A stretch of 64,000 bases of DNA, from NCBI GenBank assembly GCA_002439165.1, contig DJTE01000035.1, positions 1 through 64,000 on the forward strand, given 5' to 3'. The notes below the pieces were generated by a model. That model was not told the DNA's origin, did not search any database, and was given only the letters and a program-made list of their open reading frames with translations. Of this stretch, positions 27,964 to 36,763 are shown piece by piece. The position numbers and the translations under genes were made by a program. The DNA comes from Chryseobacterium indologenes. GTDB lineage: Bacteria; Bacteroidota; Bacteroidia; Flavobacteriales; Weeksellaceae. The first letter of the stretch is position 1; each line of letters opens with the position of its first letter.

Positions 27964-27999
27964 AAAAGGGATATTAACAAAATGTTAGTATCCCTTTCT
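27964..27999 (+). terminator. Terminator after subtilase copy 1
   Basis: AAAGGGATA-TTAACA-AAA-TGTTAG-TATCCCTTT: a long, near-perfect stem followed by CTTTT. Confidence 0.8.
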
Positions 28000-28238
28000 T
28001 TTATGGGTTAATTCCGGCTAAAAAATCTATAAAACAGTTACCTTTTAAACAATTTCTCATAAAATTAAAAACACACATCAATACAATATAAATAAAATTT
28101 TGAACCAAAAACTGAAAATTAATTCACATTTTAAACAAAAACAAACAAAATTCACACAAAATAAAGCAACATAATGTTTAATCCATATATTTAAAGACAG
28201 AAAATCTTCCAAGTATTCATATTAAACTTATAAACATT

Positions 28239-30365
28239 ATGAAGAAAATCTTTATTTCTGTCAGCACATTGATTATTTCTTTTGCTTATGCTCAAAACAA
28301 CAATGATGCTTTGAAAAGAGAGTTTGAAAAACAAAACAAAGAGAATAATGAAAAATTTGACTCTTATGTTTCAAAACACCACAGAAGTTCCGCATGGAAT
28401 ACTGAATCACAAAAAGAAACAGAAGAACAGAGAGCCCGCCTTGCCGGATTTAATCCTGACGGCGAACCTTACTTTCTGCAGAATCAGGATATGGATCAGA
28501 TTAAGAACTCCAATTCTGATTTTCTTCAGAATGGTACTGTAAGCGGATTAACCGGATCTTTTAACGGCGAGAATATTAAATTTACCGTTTTTGACGGAGG
28601 AAGGGTATTTGCAGGACATTCATTCTTTAACAATATTCCCAACAGAATTACCAATAAAGAAGCCAGCTCAATGAGTTACAGCTCGCATGCTACCGGTGTG
28701 GCCGGATTTATCGGAGCAAGAGCTTATACGCAAACGGTAACTTTTAATGATGGAAGCACCAAAACGATCAATTTCCAGGGTATTGCCAAAAATTCAACAA
28801 TGGACTCTTATTCTTTTAGCACTACCATCTTACCGGGAAATACCTCTACAAGTACAATATTTCAAAAAATACTTGCAGCACAACCTAAAATATCCAATCA
28901 TTCCTACGGAACCAACCCAGGCTGGACTGAAGCATCCGTGAACGGATCTGCAGCCTGGGTATGGACCGGAAGATTCACCAGTCCGGATACTTCATATGAT
29001 TTGCAGGGAACTTATTTTTCAAATGATCAGAATTATGATCAGATCGTCTATAATAATCCTTCCTATATCATTGTAAAATCTTCAGGAAATTCCTTCAAAT
29101 CAGGGCCGGGATCTCCCGAAACTGCCGGCCATCTTAACTACTACATAAATAATTCCAGCGCGATACAGTTTGCTGCCACAGACACCCTGCCTGCTGTAAA
29201 CTGCAGTCTTGGATACGACTGTATCGGCCCCGGATCATTGGCAAAAAACATTATTGTGGTAGGAGCTACGGATATCATCACTGCCAATGATGGCAGATAT
29301 GTCACAGCTGCTGATGTTGTACATTCAGATTACAGCAGTGCAGGGCCAAGAGATGACGGAGGTATAAAACCGGATATTTCAGCTGTCGGAACCAGTGTAG
29401 GCAGTGCCGCAACTGCAGAAAATACAACAGGAAGTCATAGCCTGATTGTTGGCAGTGGTACATCCTATTCAGCACCGGTTGTAACCGGGATTATCGGTCT
29501 TTGGACTCAGATCAGCAAACAACTGTTTAACAGTGAATTCAATGCCGCTTCTGCAAAAACCTTAATGATCCATTCAGCTTCCGAAGCGGGAAATGCAGGT
29601 CCGGATCCGTTATTCGGCTGGGGATTTATCAATGCAAAAAAAGGAGCTGAACTTTTAGTGGCCAAATCAAATAATACAATTATTTTCAACGATGAAATAT
29701 TAAACAACGGAAGTAATAATAAAAAGGCAGTTCTTGCTTCCGGCAGCGAACCTCTTAAAGTAACCATTTCCTGGATTGATCCGGAATATAAGCTACCTGC
29801 AAATATAGCTTGGGAAGACGCACACAACAACAGGGCATCGAGGCTGGTAAATGATCTTGATTTAAGAATCATTGATACTGAAACAGGAGTTTCCTATCTT
29901 CCGTGGAAATTAAATCCAACAAGCCCGAATACAGCTGTTAAAGGAGACAACAACGTAGACAATGTAGAACAGGTTATCGTTGATGCCCCTGTCGCAGGCA
30001 GAAAATACAGAATTGAAGTAACTCATAAAGGAACACTGGTAAATAATGTTGCCTCTCCGGTTACGGCACCTCAAAATTATTCAATTATCGTAACGGGGTA
30101 TACCTCCATTTTAGGAACCCAGGAAGCCGGAAACCCAGGAGGAATTGCCGTAGCACCAAGCATTACAAAGGATATCACCAACATCCTGAAAGCACCTAAA
30201 AGATCAGCATATACCATCTATGACCTTTCCGGTAAAAAATTACAGACCGGAATTATCAACAATGAGAAAGAACCTGTAAATCTGTCGTCCTACACCAAAG
30301 GAATTTATATCATTGAAATAAAAACTGAAAAAGATATCATTTCTAAAAAAGTGATCAGGGAATAA
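28239..30365 (+). CDS. Subtilisin-like (S8) serine protease, T9SS cargo (copy 2)
   Basis: A 708-residue paralogue of the gene upstream, with the same layout: signal peptide (SFAYAQ), prosequence, catalytic Asp (VFDGG), His (SSHATGVAG), oxyanion Asn (SSGN), Ser (GTSYSAP), P-domain-like region and T9SS sorting domain. Differences are concentrated in the prosequence (a short insertion near residue 50) and in substrate-facing loops around residues 225-305, which may alter specificity; the rest of the protein is almost identical. Ends at TAA 30363-30365 and is followed by a hairpin that overlaps the next promoter. Confidence 0.93.
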   Translation: MKKIFISVSTLIISFAYAQNNNDALKREFEKQNKENNEKFDSYVSKHHRSSAWNTESQKETEEQRARLAGFNPDGEPYFLQNQDMDQIKNSNSDFLQNGTVSGLTGSFNGENIKFTVFDGGRVFAGHSFFNNIPNRITNKEASSMSYSSHATGVAGFIGARAYTQTVTFNDGSTKTINFQGIAKNSTMDSYSFSTTILPGNTSTSTIFQKILAAQPKISNHSYGTNPGWTEASVNGSAAWVWTGRFTSPDTSYDLQGTYFSNDQNYDQIVYNNPSYIIVKSSGNSFKSGPGSPETAGHLNYYINNSSAIQFAATDTLPAVNCSLGYDCIGPGSLAKNIIVVGATDIITANDGRYVTAADVVHSDYSSAGPRDDGGIKPDISAVGTSVGSAATAENTTGSHSLIVGSGTSYSAPVVTGIIGLWTQISKQLFNSEFNAASAKTLMIHSASEAGNAGPDPLFGWGFINAKKGAELLVAKSNNTIIFNDEILNNGSNNKKAVLASGSEPLKVTISWIDPEYKLPANIAWEDAHNNRASRLVNDLDLRIIDTETGVSYLPWKLNPTSPNTAVKGDNNVDNVEQVIVDAPVAGRKYRIEVTHKGTLVNNVASPVTAPQNYSIIVTGYTSILGTQEAGNPGGIAVAPSITKDITNILKAPKRSAYTIYDLSGKKLQTGIINNEKEPVNLSSYTKGIYIIEIKTEKDIISKKVIRE

Positions 30366-30388
30366 GCTCCTGATCCTGGGATTCCATA

Positions 30389-30423
30389 CAAAATACTAAC
30401 ACTTGTTAGTATTTTGTTTTTTT
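30389..30423 (+). terminator. 13-bp palindrome, probable terminator overlapping a promoter
   Basis: CAAAATACTAACA (30389-30401), CT, TGTTAGTATTTTG (30404-30416), a perfect 13-bp dyad followed by seven T. It works as an intrinsic terminator for subtilase copy 2. It also contains the -33 TTG of the downstream gene promoter, so an operator role is possible. Confidence 0.65.
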
Positions 30424-30434
30424 ATGTATATTTG
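30403..30434 (+). promoter_or_regulatory. Promoter of the E1 dehydrogenase gene
   Basis: TTG (30403-30405), 21 nt, then TATATTTG (30427-30434), a perfect TAnnTTTG. The predicted transcription start falls at or within a few bases of the ATG at 30441, so the mRNA may be leaderless or nearly so. Confidence 0.65.
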
Positions 30435-30440
30435 CTATCT

Positions 30441-32513
30441 ATGGAAAATACACTTCACGAAAAGGTTTCTCAGGATATCCTGCTAAAAGCATACAATCAT
30501 ATGATGCTGGCTAAGGCAATGGCAGACATCTATGAAGAAAACAGAAATATATGTAAATATGTTCATAGTACTTCAAGAGGTCACGAAGCCATCCAGCTGG
30601 CAACCGCTTATCAGCTAACAAAAGAAGACTGGGTTTCCCCTTATTACAGGGACGAAAGTATTCTTTTAGGAATAGGTTTTGAACCTTATCAGCTGATGCT
30701 TCAGCTACTTGCTAAAGCAGAAGATCCTTTTTCCGGAGGAAGATCGTATTATTCCCATCCTTCAAGCAGGGATGAAGACAAGCCAAAGATCATTCACCAG
30801 AGTTCAGCCACAGGAATGCAGACCATTCCTACAACTGGGGTTGCTCAGGGAATAAAATACATCCAGGAATTCAATTTACAGAATTTCGAAAACAACCCGG
30901 TTGTTGTATGCAGTCTTGGAGACAACTCTGTAACGGAAGGTGAAGTAAGCGAAGCATTGCAGTTTGCCGCTTTGCATCAGCTTCCGGTCATATTCCTTGT
31001 ACAGGATAATGAATGGGGAATTTCCGTAACCAAAGAAGAAGCCCGAACCTGTGATGCCTACGATTTTGTGGCAGGATTTACCGGTCTCAGCAGAATGCGT
31101 GTAGACGGAACAGACTTCGTGGAAAGTTTTGAAGCGATGAAAAAAGCGGTTGATTTTGTAAGAAACGAAAGAAAACCTTTAGTAGTCTGTGCAAAAACCG
31201 TTCTTATCGGCCACCATACCTCCGGGGTGAGAAGAGAATTTTATAGAGACGAAGAAGATTTAACCAAGCACAGAGCTAAAGATCCGGGAGAAATCCTGAG
31301 AAAACACCTGCTGGAATCCGGAACCGATGAAGATCTTTTAAAACAGATCACGAAAAAAGCAAGACTGGAAGCTGAAGAGGCTTTTGAAAAAGCAAAAAAT
31401 GCTGAAGATCCAAAGCCAGAAACGGTTATGCAGCACGTTTTCGCACCCACTCCAATCACTGAAGAAACAGGAACCCGTGAACCTGCGGATGGTGAGAAGA
31501 TCGTTATGGTAGACGCTGCCATTCACGCCATTCAGGAACTGATGTGGAAACATCCGGAAGCTTTGCTGTACGGGCAGGATGTAGGAGAAAGAATCGGGGG
31601 AGTTTTCCGTGAAACGGTTACTTTAGGTAAAAAATTCGGAAACAAAAGAGTATTCAACACGGCGATCCAGGAAGCTTATATCATTGGATCCACCACAGGA
31701 ATGAGTGCCGTAGGATTAAAGCCTATCGTGGAAGTTCAGTTTGCCGATTATATTTATCCGGGAATCAATCAGCTCATCACAGAGATTTCAAAATCAAGCT
31801 ACCTGAGTGGAGGGAAATATCCCGTAAGCAATATCATCCGTGTACCGATTGGTGCTTATGGCGGAGGCGGACCTTACCACAGCGGAAGCGTGGAAAGTAT
31901 CCTGGCCAATATAAAAGGAATCAAAATTGCTTATCCGAGTAATGCAGCAGATTTTAAAGGTCTGCTAAAGGCCGCTTATTACGATCCGAATCCGGTCGTT
32001 ATGCTGGAACATAAAGGTCTGTACTGGAGCAAAGTTCCGGGAACCGAAGATGCCAAGACCATTGAACCGGCAGAAGACTATATCCTTCCGTTCGGAAAAG
32101 GAAAAGTGATCATCGAAGCAGATCAGAATGAAACGGAAAAAGGCAGAACACTGGTTGTGGTAACTTATGGAATGGGTGTTTACTGGGCTAAAGAAGCGGC
32201 TAAGAACTTTAATGGAAGAGTTGAGGTCATCGATCTGAGAACTTTAATTCCACTGGATGAAGAACTTGTTTTTGAAAGAGTAAAAGCACATGGTAAATGC
32301 ATCGTCCTGACTGAGGAACAGCTTAACAATTCTTTCGCAGAAGCTTTTGCCCACCGCATCTCTAAAAACTGCTTCAGATACCTGGATGCTCCGGTAGAAA
32401 CTATGGGATCGCTGGATGTCCCGGCCGTTCCGATCAATCTTGTTCTGGAAAAAGAAATGCTTCCGAATGCTGAAAAACTCAGCAAAAAAATAGAAGAAAT
32501 GCTTCATTATTAA
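30441..32513 (+). CDS. Branched-chain/2-oxoacid dehydrogenase E1, fused alpha and beta subunits
   Basis: From the ATG at 30441 (MENTLHEK) the protein has 690 residues; an upstream in-frame start lies inside the promoter and is rejected. The N-terminal half is E1 alpha: the ThDP motif runs from GDNSVTEGEV to FLVQDNEWG. The C-terminal half is E1 beta (about 360-690: LYGQDVGERIGGVFRET, FNTAIQEAYIIG, EVQFADYI, and the C-terminal domain VVVTYGMGVYWA). The fusion is a common form in Bacteroidetes. It decarboxylates 2-oxo acids (branched-chain 2-oxoisovalerate type is most likely) and passes the acyl group to a lipoyl E2 encoded elsewhere. Monocistronic with a good terminator. Confidence 0.92.
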   Translation: MENTLHEKVSQDILLKAYNHMMLAKAMADIYEENRNICKYVHSTSRGHEAIQLATAYQLTKEDWVSPYYRDESILLGIGFEPYQLMLQLLAKAEDPFSGGRSYYSHPSSRDEDKPKIIHQSSATGMQTIPTTGVAQGIKYIQEFNLQNFENNPVVVCSLGDNSVTEGEVSEALQFAALHQLPVIFLVQDNEWGISVTKEEARTCDAYDFVAGFTGLSRMRVDGTDFVESFEAMKKAVDFVRNERKPLVVCAKTVLIGHHTSGVRREFYRDEEDLTKHRAKDPGEILRKHLLESGTDEDLLKQITKKARLEAEEAFEKAKNAEDPKPETVMQHVFAPTPITEETGTREPADGEKIVMVDAAIHAIQELMWKHPEALLYGQDVGERIGGVFRETVTLGKKFGNKRVFNTAIQEAYIIGSTTGMSAVGLKPIVEVQFADYIYPGINQLITEISKSSYLSGGKYPVSNIIRVPIGAYGGGGPYHSGSVESILANIKGIKIAYPSNAADFKGLLKAAYYDPNPVVMLEHKGLYWSKVPGTEDAKTIEPAEDYILPFGKGKVIIEADQNETEKGRTLVVVTYGMGVYWAKEAAKNFNGRVEVIDLRTLIPLDEELVFERVKAHGKCIVLTEEQLNNSFAEAFAHRISKNCFRYLDAPVETMGSLDVPAVPINLVLEKEMLPNAEKLSKKIEEMLHY

Positions 32514-32520
32514 ATATTTG

Positions 32521-32549
32521 AAACCTCTGATTTTCCAGAGGTTTTTTTT
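32521..32549 (+). terminator. Terminator after the E1 gene
   Basis: AAACCTCTG-ATTTTC-CAGAGGTTT hairpin followed by a T run. Confidence 0.85.
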
Positions 32550-32627
32550 ATTAATTTTAATAAGCAAAGGGATACCTCATTTTGGTATTCATTTTGTTTA
32601 TATGCACATCAAATTTCCTGAAGCATT

Positions 32628-33656
32628 ATGATCACAACAAAATATGTTAATTACAGACAGGTTCTCAATTTATCCGGCACTCATCTGATTCTCATCAGTA
32701 TATGGTGTACCCTGATTGCCGTTCTTTTTTATTTTTTCAATTGGGAGTGGATGATCATACCCTGGGTACCGGTAGCTTTGATAGGTACAGCGGAAGCCTT
32801 TCTGGTAGGCTTTAAAAATAATCAGGCTTATGACAGGCTTTGGGAAGCCCGAAAGATCTGGGGAGGCATCGTCAATTCCAGCCGTTCCTTTGCTTCTATG
32901 GTTTACGCTTTTGACACTCAAAATGAAAAGGTAGGAGCTTTCGATCTGGAAGACCGGAAAAGAAGAATCGTTTACCGCCATATTGCATGGCTGTACACTT
33001 TCCGCGAACAGCTTCTGGTGCCTACTGAATGGGAACATATCAGCTCGGAAAATAAATTCGGAAATATCAACCTGAGAAGAAACAGACTGATCAAAGCGGG
33101 ATTCCCCGACTACGGAAGAGCTCCCATTTTTCTTCATAAATACCTTTCGGAAGAAGAATATGATCTCAAGGACGATTATAAGAACTTTGCCACATACCTG
33201 AATTCACAGCAGGCAAAAGACATCAATGAGCTGAAAAATATGAATGTCATTACAGATTTCAATCAGATGCAGCTTCAGACCTGCCTGAATGAATTCTATG
33301 CTTTCCAGGGACAGGCGGAAAGAATCAAAAAATTTCCATCGCCCAGACAGTTCGCCAGTACTGCGTTTATCTTCAATATTCTGTTTATTATGCTGCTTCC
33401 GCTGGGACTGGTGAATGAATTTGCCAAACTGGGAGATTTCGGAATCTGGGCTTCCATTCCTTTCTGCATTATTATCGGATGGATCTATATCATCATGGAA
33501 CTGGTAGGAGATTATTCGGAAAATCCTTTTGCCGGGCTGATGTTTGATGTTCCGATGCTTTCCATATGCAGAACCATTGAAATTGATCTTCTTCAGATGA
33601 GCGGAGAAACCGATCTTCCGGAACCTATTTCATCCAAACACGGTGTTCTGATTTAA
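32628..33656 (+). CDS. Bestrophin-like (RFP-TM/UPF0187) channel
   Basis: A 342-residue membrane protein of the bacterial bestrophin family. Helices are at about residues 18-37, 42-62, then after a long cytoplasmic helical region at about 240-262 and 272-292. The family hallmark after helix 2 is visible: FKNNQAYDRLWEARKIWGGI with NSSRSF, and the pair FPSPRQFASTAFIFNIL. Bacterial bestrophins form pentameric cation or anion channels. The stop codon lies inside a small inverted repeat (GTTCTGAT...ATCAGAAC, about 33645-33666) shared with the converging Lrp gene, which may act as terminator. Confidence 0.9.
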   Translation: MITTKYVNYRQVLNLSGTHLILISIWCTLIAVLFYFFNWEWMIIPWVPVALIGTAEAFLVGFKNNQAYDRLWEARKIWGGIVNSSRSFASMVYAFDTQNEKVGAFDLEDRKRRIVYRHIAWLYTFREQLLVPTEWEHISSENKFGNINLRRNRLIKAGFPDYGRAPIFLHKYLSEEEYDLKDDYKNFATYLNSQQAKDINELKNMNVITDFNQMQLQTCLNEFYAFQGQAERIKKFPSPRQFASTAFIFNILFIMLLPLGLVNEFAKLGDFGIWASIPFCIIIGWIYIIMELVGDYSENPFAGLMFDVPMLSICRTIEIDLLQMSGETDLPEPISSKHGVLI

Positions 33657-33673
33657 TCATCAGAACCAACGGC

Positions 33674-34132
33674 TCAAAGTGCAATTGCGGTTGTATTTTT
33701 TACTTCAGAGATCATAAATGAGCTGTGGGTACTTGCGATATGCTGTAATGCCGTGAGCTTGGTAAGCATAAAATTCCGGTAGTCCTGCATATCCTTTACC
33801 CCTATTTTAAGGATATAATCATAGTCTCCGCTTACATGAAAACATTCTGTGACTTCACTAAGATTCAGGATCTCCTTTTCAAACTGCAGTACAAATTCCT
33901 TTTTGTGCTGTGCTAATTTTATATGACACAGGACAATAAAATCACGGTTTACCTTATGCCGGTCCAGAAGAGCCACATACTTTGAGATCACCCCCAGGTT
34001 TTCAAGCTTTCTTACCCGTTCATATACCGCTGTAACAGAGAGTCCGAGCTTATAAGACAGTTCTTTGGTGGTTTGTTTACAGTCTTCCTGTAATAAGAGC
34101 AGCAGTTTTTTATCTGTTTCATCAAAATTCAT
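33674..34132 (-). CDS. Lrp/AsnC-family transcriptional regulator
   Basis: A 152-residue protein with the typical Lrp layout: N-terminal helix-turn-helix (about 1-60: DETDKKLLLLLQED, TTKELSYKLGLSVTAVYERV, LENLGVISKY) and a C-terminal RAM/ligand-binding domain (about 68-142: FIVLCHIKL, VTECFHVSGDYDYILKI, TLTALQHI-type ending). It is divergent from a PLP-dependent sulfur amino acid enzyme (158 bp between the starts), so regulation of that gene and of itself in response to an amino acid is likely by analogy. Confidence 0.93.
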   Translation of the reverse strand: MNFDETDKKLLLLLQEDCKQTTKELSYKLGLSVTAVYERVRKLENLGVISKYVALLDRHKVNRDFIVLCHIKLAQHKKEFVLQFEKEILNLSEVTECFHVSGDYDYILKIGVKDMQDYRNFMLTKLTALQHIASTHSSFMISEVKNTTAIAL

Positions 34133-34289
34133 AGATAATTTTTTGGAAAAAGTTTAACATTTTCAAAGATAATAAACATATTTTCTAATTAAAACGCAAA
34201 TAATAGATTTATATTCTACAAATTCAAATTTATATTGTAATAATTCTGAAAACAAAGCATATTTAGGCCATCAATAAAACCTAAAGCTT
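34133..34289. promoter_or_regulatory. Divergent control region lrp-like / PLP enzyme
   Basis: AT-rich, with repeated TTTATATT-containing elements (near 34208-34218 and 34230-34240), the second within the near-palindrome CAAATTTATATTG. Lrp-family proteins bind spaced AT-rich dyads, so these are candidate sites; no experiment supports them. Confidence 0.4.
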
Positions 34290-35516
34290 ATGGAAATTTT
34301 CAATGCAGCCAATGAGATCCAGGACCTTCAGTATTTTGGTGAATTCGGAGGAGTAAACCCTTCGATCTCTGACAGCTCTACCTATACTTTTCTTTCTGCA
34401 AAAACCATGTTTGATACTTTTGAAGGAAACGCAGAAGGATGTTATTTATATTCCAGACATTCATCCCCGATGAATCTTTATCTGGCACAGGCTCTGGCTA
34501 AAATGGAAAACACTGAAGCGGCCAATGTAACGGCATCAGGGATGGGAGCTATTACCTCCGTTCTGATGCAGATCTGTAAAAGCGGAGATCATATTATTTC
34601 CAGCAGAACCATTTATGGAGGAACATATGCTTTTTTAAAAAATTTCCTGCCTCCCTTCAATATTGAAACCACTTTCGTAGACATCAGCAATTTTGAATCT
34701 ATCGAAAATTCCATAAAACCCAGCACAAAAATCATCTATTGTGAAAGTGTGAGCAATCCGCTTCTGGAAGTGGCAGACCTTAGAAAACTTTCTGAGATCT
34801 GTAAAAAACATGGTTTACAGCTGATTGTAGACAACACCTTCTCCCCTCTTTCTGTTTCCCCAAAACTACTGGGGGCTGATATTGTGATCCACAGTCTTAC
34901 CAAGTTCATCAACGGAAGCAGTGACACTGTTGGCGGAGTATACTGCGGAAGCCAGGAATTCATCAATGATACCAAAAACGTCAACAACGGAGCGTGCATG
35001 CTTTTGGGACCGACAATGGACAGTTTCCGTTCTGCCAGCATCCTGAAGAACCTGAGAACCCTCCACATCAGAATGAAACAGCACAGCCACAATGCCTTAT
35101 ATCTTGCAGAGCGGTTTGAAAAAGACGGATTAAAGGTTTCTTATCCGGGATTGGCATCTCACAAGGATCATGAGCTGATGAAAAGCATGATGCATGAAGA
35201 CTATGGATTCGGAGGCCTGCTGACACTGGATGCAGGAACAACGGACAAAGCCAACGAACTGATGGAAATGATGCAGCAGGAAAACCTGGGCTATCTGGCG
35301 GTAAGCTTAGGCTTTTATAAAACCCTATTCTCCTGTTCAGGAAGCTCCACCTCATCAGAAATCCCTGAGGAAGAGCGGGAAGCAATGGGAATATCGGACG
35401 GACTTATCAGATTCTCTATCGGACTGGATCAGGATATAGAGAGAACTTATCAAAAAATGCGGGAATGCATGCTGAAAACAGGCGTTCTCAACCATGAAAC
35501 CATATTCATATCTTAA
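34290..35516 (+). CDS. Cys/Met-metabolism PLP-dependent enzyme
   Basis: A 408-residue fold-type I enzyme of the gamma-lyase/cystathionine synthase family. Tyr54-Ser-Arg56 (cofactor phosphate from the neighbouring subunit), Gly84-Met (ASGMGAI), Tyr109 (YGGTYAF), Asp181 (VDNTF) and the PLP lysine Lys205 (SLTKF) are present. The residue equivalent to the Cys of classical methionine gamma-lyases is Gly111, so the substrate (methionine, cystathionine, O-acetylhomoserine) cannot be fixed by eye. The pairing with a divergent Lrp regulator suggests amino acid catabolism. Ends in a bidirectional terminator. Confidence 0.9.
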   Translation: MEIFNAANEIQDLQYFGEFGGVNPSISDSSTYTFLSAKTMFDTFEGNAEGCYLYSRHSSPMNLYLAQALAKMENTEAANVTASGMGAITSVLMQICKSGDHIISSRTIYGGTYAFLKNFLPPFNIETTFVDISNFESIENSIKPSTKIIYCESVSNPLLEVADLRKLSEICKKHGLQLIVDNTFSPLSVSPKLLGADIVIHSLTKFINGSSDTVGGVYCGSQEFINDTKNVNNGACMLLGPTMDSFRSASILKNLRTLHIRMKQHSHNALYLAERFEKDGLKVSYPGLASHKDHELMKSMMHEDYGFGGLLTLDAGTTDKANELMEMMQQENLGYLAVSLGFYKTLFSCSGSSTSSEIPEEEREAMGISDGLIRFSIGLDQDIERTYQKMRECMLKTGVLNHETIFIS

Positions 35517-35532
35517 ATTTATTGTTACAAAG

Positions 35533-35560
35533 GCTGTCGGATCTCCGGCAGCTTTTATTT
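35533..35560. terminator. Bidirectional terminator
   Basis: GCTGTCGG (35533-35540) and CCGGCAGC (35545-35552), stem with one G-U pair, followed by TTTTATTTTTTT. Between convergent genes. Confidence 0.75.
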
Positions 35561-36562
35561 TTTTATATGAAAATGCTTCGGAAAAGCATCTTCCGGTTTC
35601 ATTCTGAAAATATTCAGCAATATCCATGATTTTAAAAAGCCGTAGCCATAAGAAAACATCTGGATATAAGTGGAAATTACCGCCATACCGGCAATACTTA
35701 TATTCCGGGTAACAGCCAGTGCGTGAAAAAACACCATAAAAGTGTACAGCCCGTAAAATGCAAGGATAATTCCCCTGCTCATCATAATGTACTCTAAAAA
35801 GCCCAGAATATATCCTAACAGAAATAAGGTAGGAAAGGCAAATGATATTTTTACATAATCCGGATGCCTTTGGTTGAGAATCGGTCTTGCACAGCCAAAC
35901 TGATACACCTGCCTTGAAAACTTACCAAAGTCTACCCTCCGTTTATGATAAACAGCAATATCATCAAAAAAAGCTGTTGTAAAGCCATTTTCCCAAAGTG
36001 TCATCGACAGATCCGGATCTTCGCCAATTCTCATTTCAGAAAAACCGCCGACTTTTTCAAAAACGGATTTCTTTACTCCCATATTAAAACTTCTCGGCTG
36101 GAATTTAGAAACCGACTTTTTATTTCCCCTGATTCCTCCGGTTGTAAAAACAGATGTCATAGAATAGGAAATGGCTTTCTGCATCAGGTTAAAACCTTTA
36201 TGAGCCTTATCTGCCCCACCAAATGCATCACATGGAATGGTCTCAATGTCTTTTTTAATATTTTCAATATAATCCTTTTCCACGATCACATCACTGTCTA
36301 CAAAAAGCAGCCAGTCATTCTGAGCTCTTTTTGCCCCGTAATTCCTGGTAAGTCCCGGTCCTGAATTGTCTTTACGGAAATATTTAATATCCAGCATTCC
36401 CTCAAAATTATGTATCGTAGGCTTAAGATCTATAAAAGAACCGTCGTCAACAATAATGACCTCAAACTCTTTGTCAGTCTGATGAGATAATGAGTTGAGC
36501 AACTCAAAAAGTTCATCTTTCCGGTTAAAAATAGCAACGACAATGGAAATACTAGGCTTCAA
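35555..36562 (-). CDS. Glycosyltransferase family 2, membrane-associated
   Basis: A 335-residue GT2 protein. N-terminal GT-A domain: SIVVAIFNRKDEL, VIIVDDGSF, GPGLTRNYGAKRA, the metal-binding DSD (LLFVDSDVIVE), and later GGFSEMRIGEDPDLSMTLW. The C-terminal part (about 235-315) has two or three hydrophobic helices, so it is probably anchored to the inner membrane and acts on polysaccharide or lipid-linked sugars. The start is a TTG at 36562; an ATG is not available upstream before the promoter, and the frame then begins directly with the conserved beta strand. Acceptor and sugar unknown. Confidence 0.9.
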   Translation of the reverse strand: MKPSISIVVAIFNRKDELFELLNSLSHQTDKEFEVIIVDDGSFIDLKPTIHNFEGMLDIKYFRKDNSGPGLTRNYGAKRAQNDWLLFVDSDVIVEKDYIENIKKDIETIPCDAFGGADKAHKGFNLMQKAISYSMTSVFTTGGIRGNKKSVSKFQPRSFNMGVKKSVFEKVGGFSEMRIGEDPDLSMTLWENGFTTAFFDDIAVYHKRRVDFGKFSRQVYQFGCARPILNQRHPDYVKISFAFPTLFLLGYILGFLEYIMMSRGIILAFYGLYTFMVFFHALAVTRNISIAGMAVISTYIQMFSYGYGFLKSWILLNIFRMKPEDAFPKHFHIKK

Positions 36563-36575
36563 ATCAAAAATTTTT

Positions 36576-36607
36576 CAAAAATACTTATTCACAAAAGAAT
36601 CCGCAAA
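36576..36607 (-). promoter_or_regulatory. Promoter of the GT2 gene
   Basis: Minus strand: TTTG (36607-36604), 20 nt, TATTTTTG (36583-36576), a perfect TAnnTTTG. The predicted transcript starts about 8 nt before the TTG start codon. Confidence 0.65.
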
Positions 36608-36763
36608 CACTTTGCCATAGATTATCCAACATTTTTTGATCAGTACAAAAAAAATAGCCATAAATCATTATTGAAAAAATAATTCATACAATATTGATTA
36701 ATTTTAAGAAAAATTTAAATTAATATTATTATTTTTAAAAACATTTTTAACATAATATAATTT

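Noticed and set aside
30414..30440. Upstream start of the E1 gene
   Set aside because: It lies inside the promoter and would precede the transcription start.
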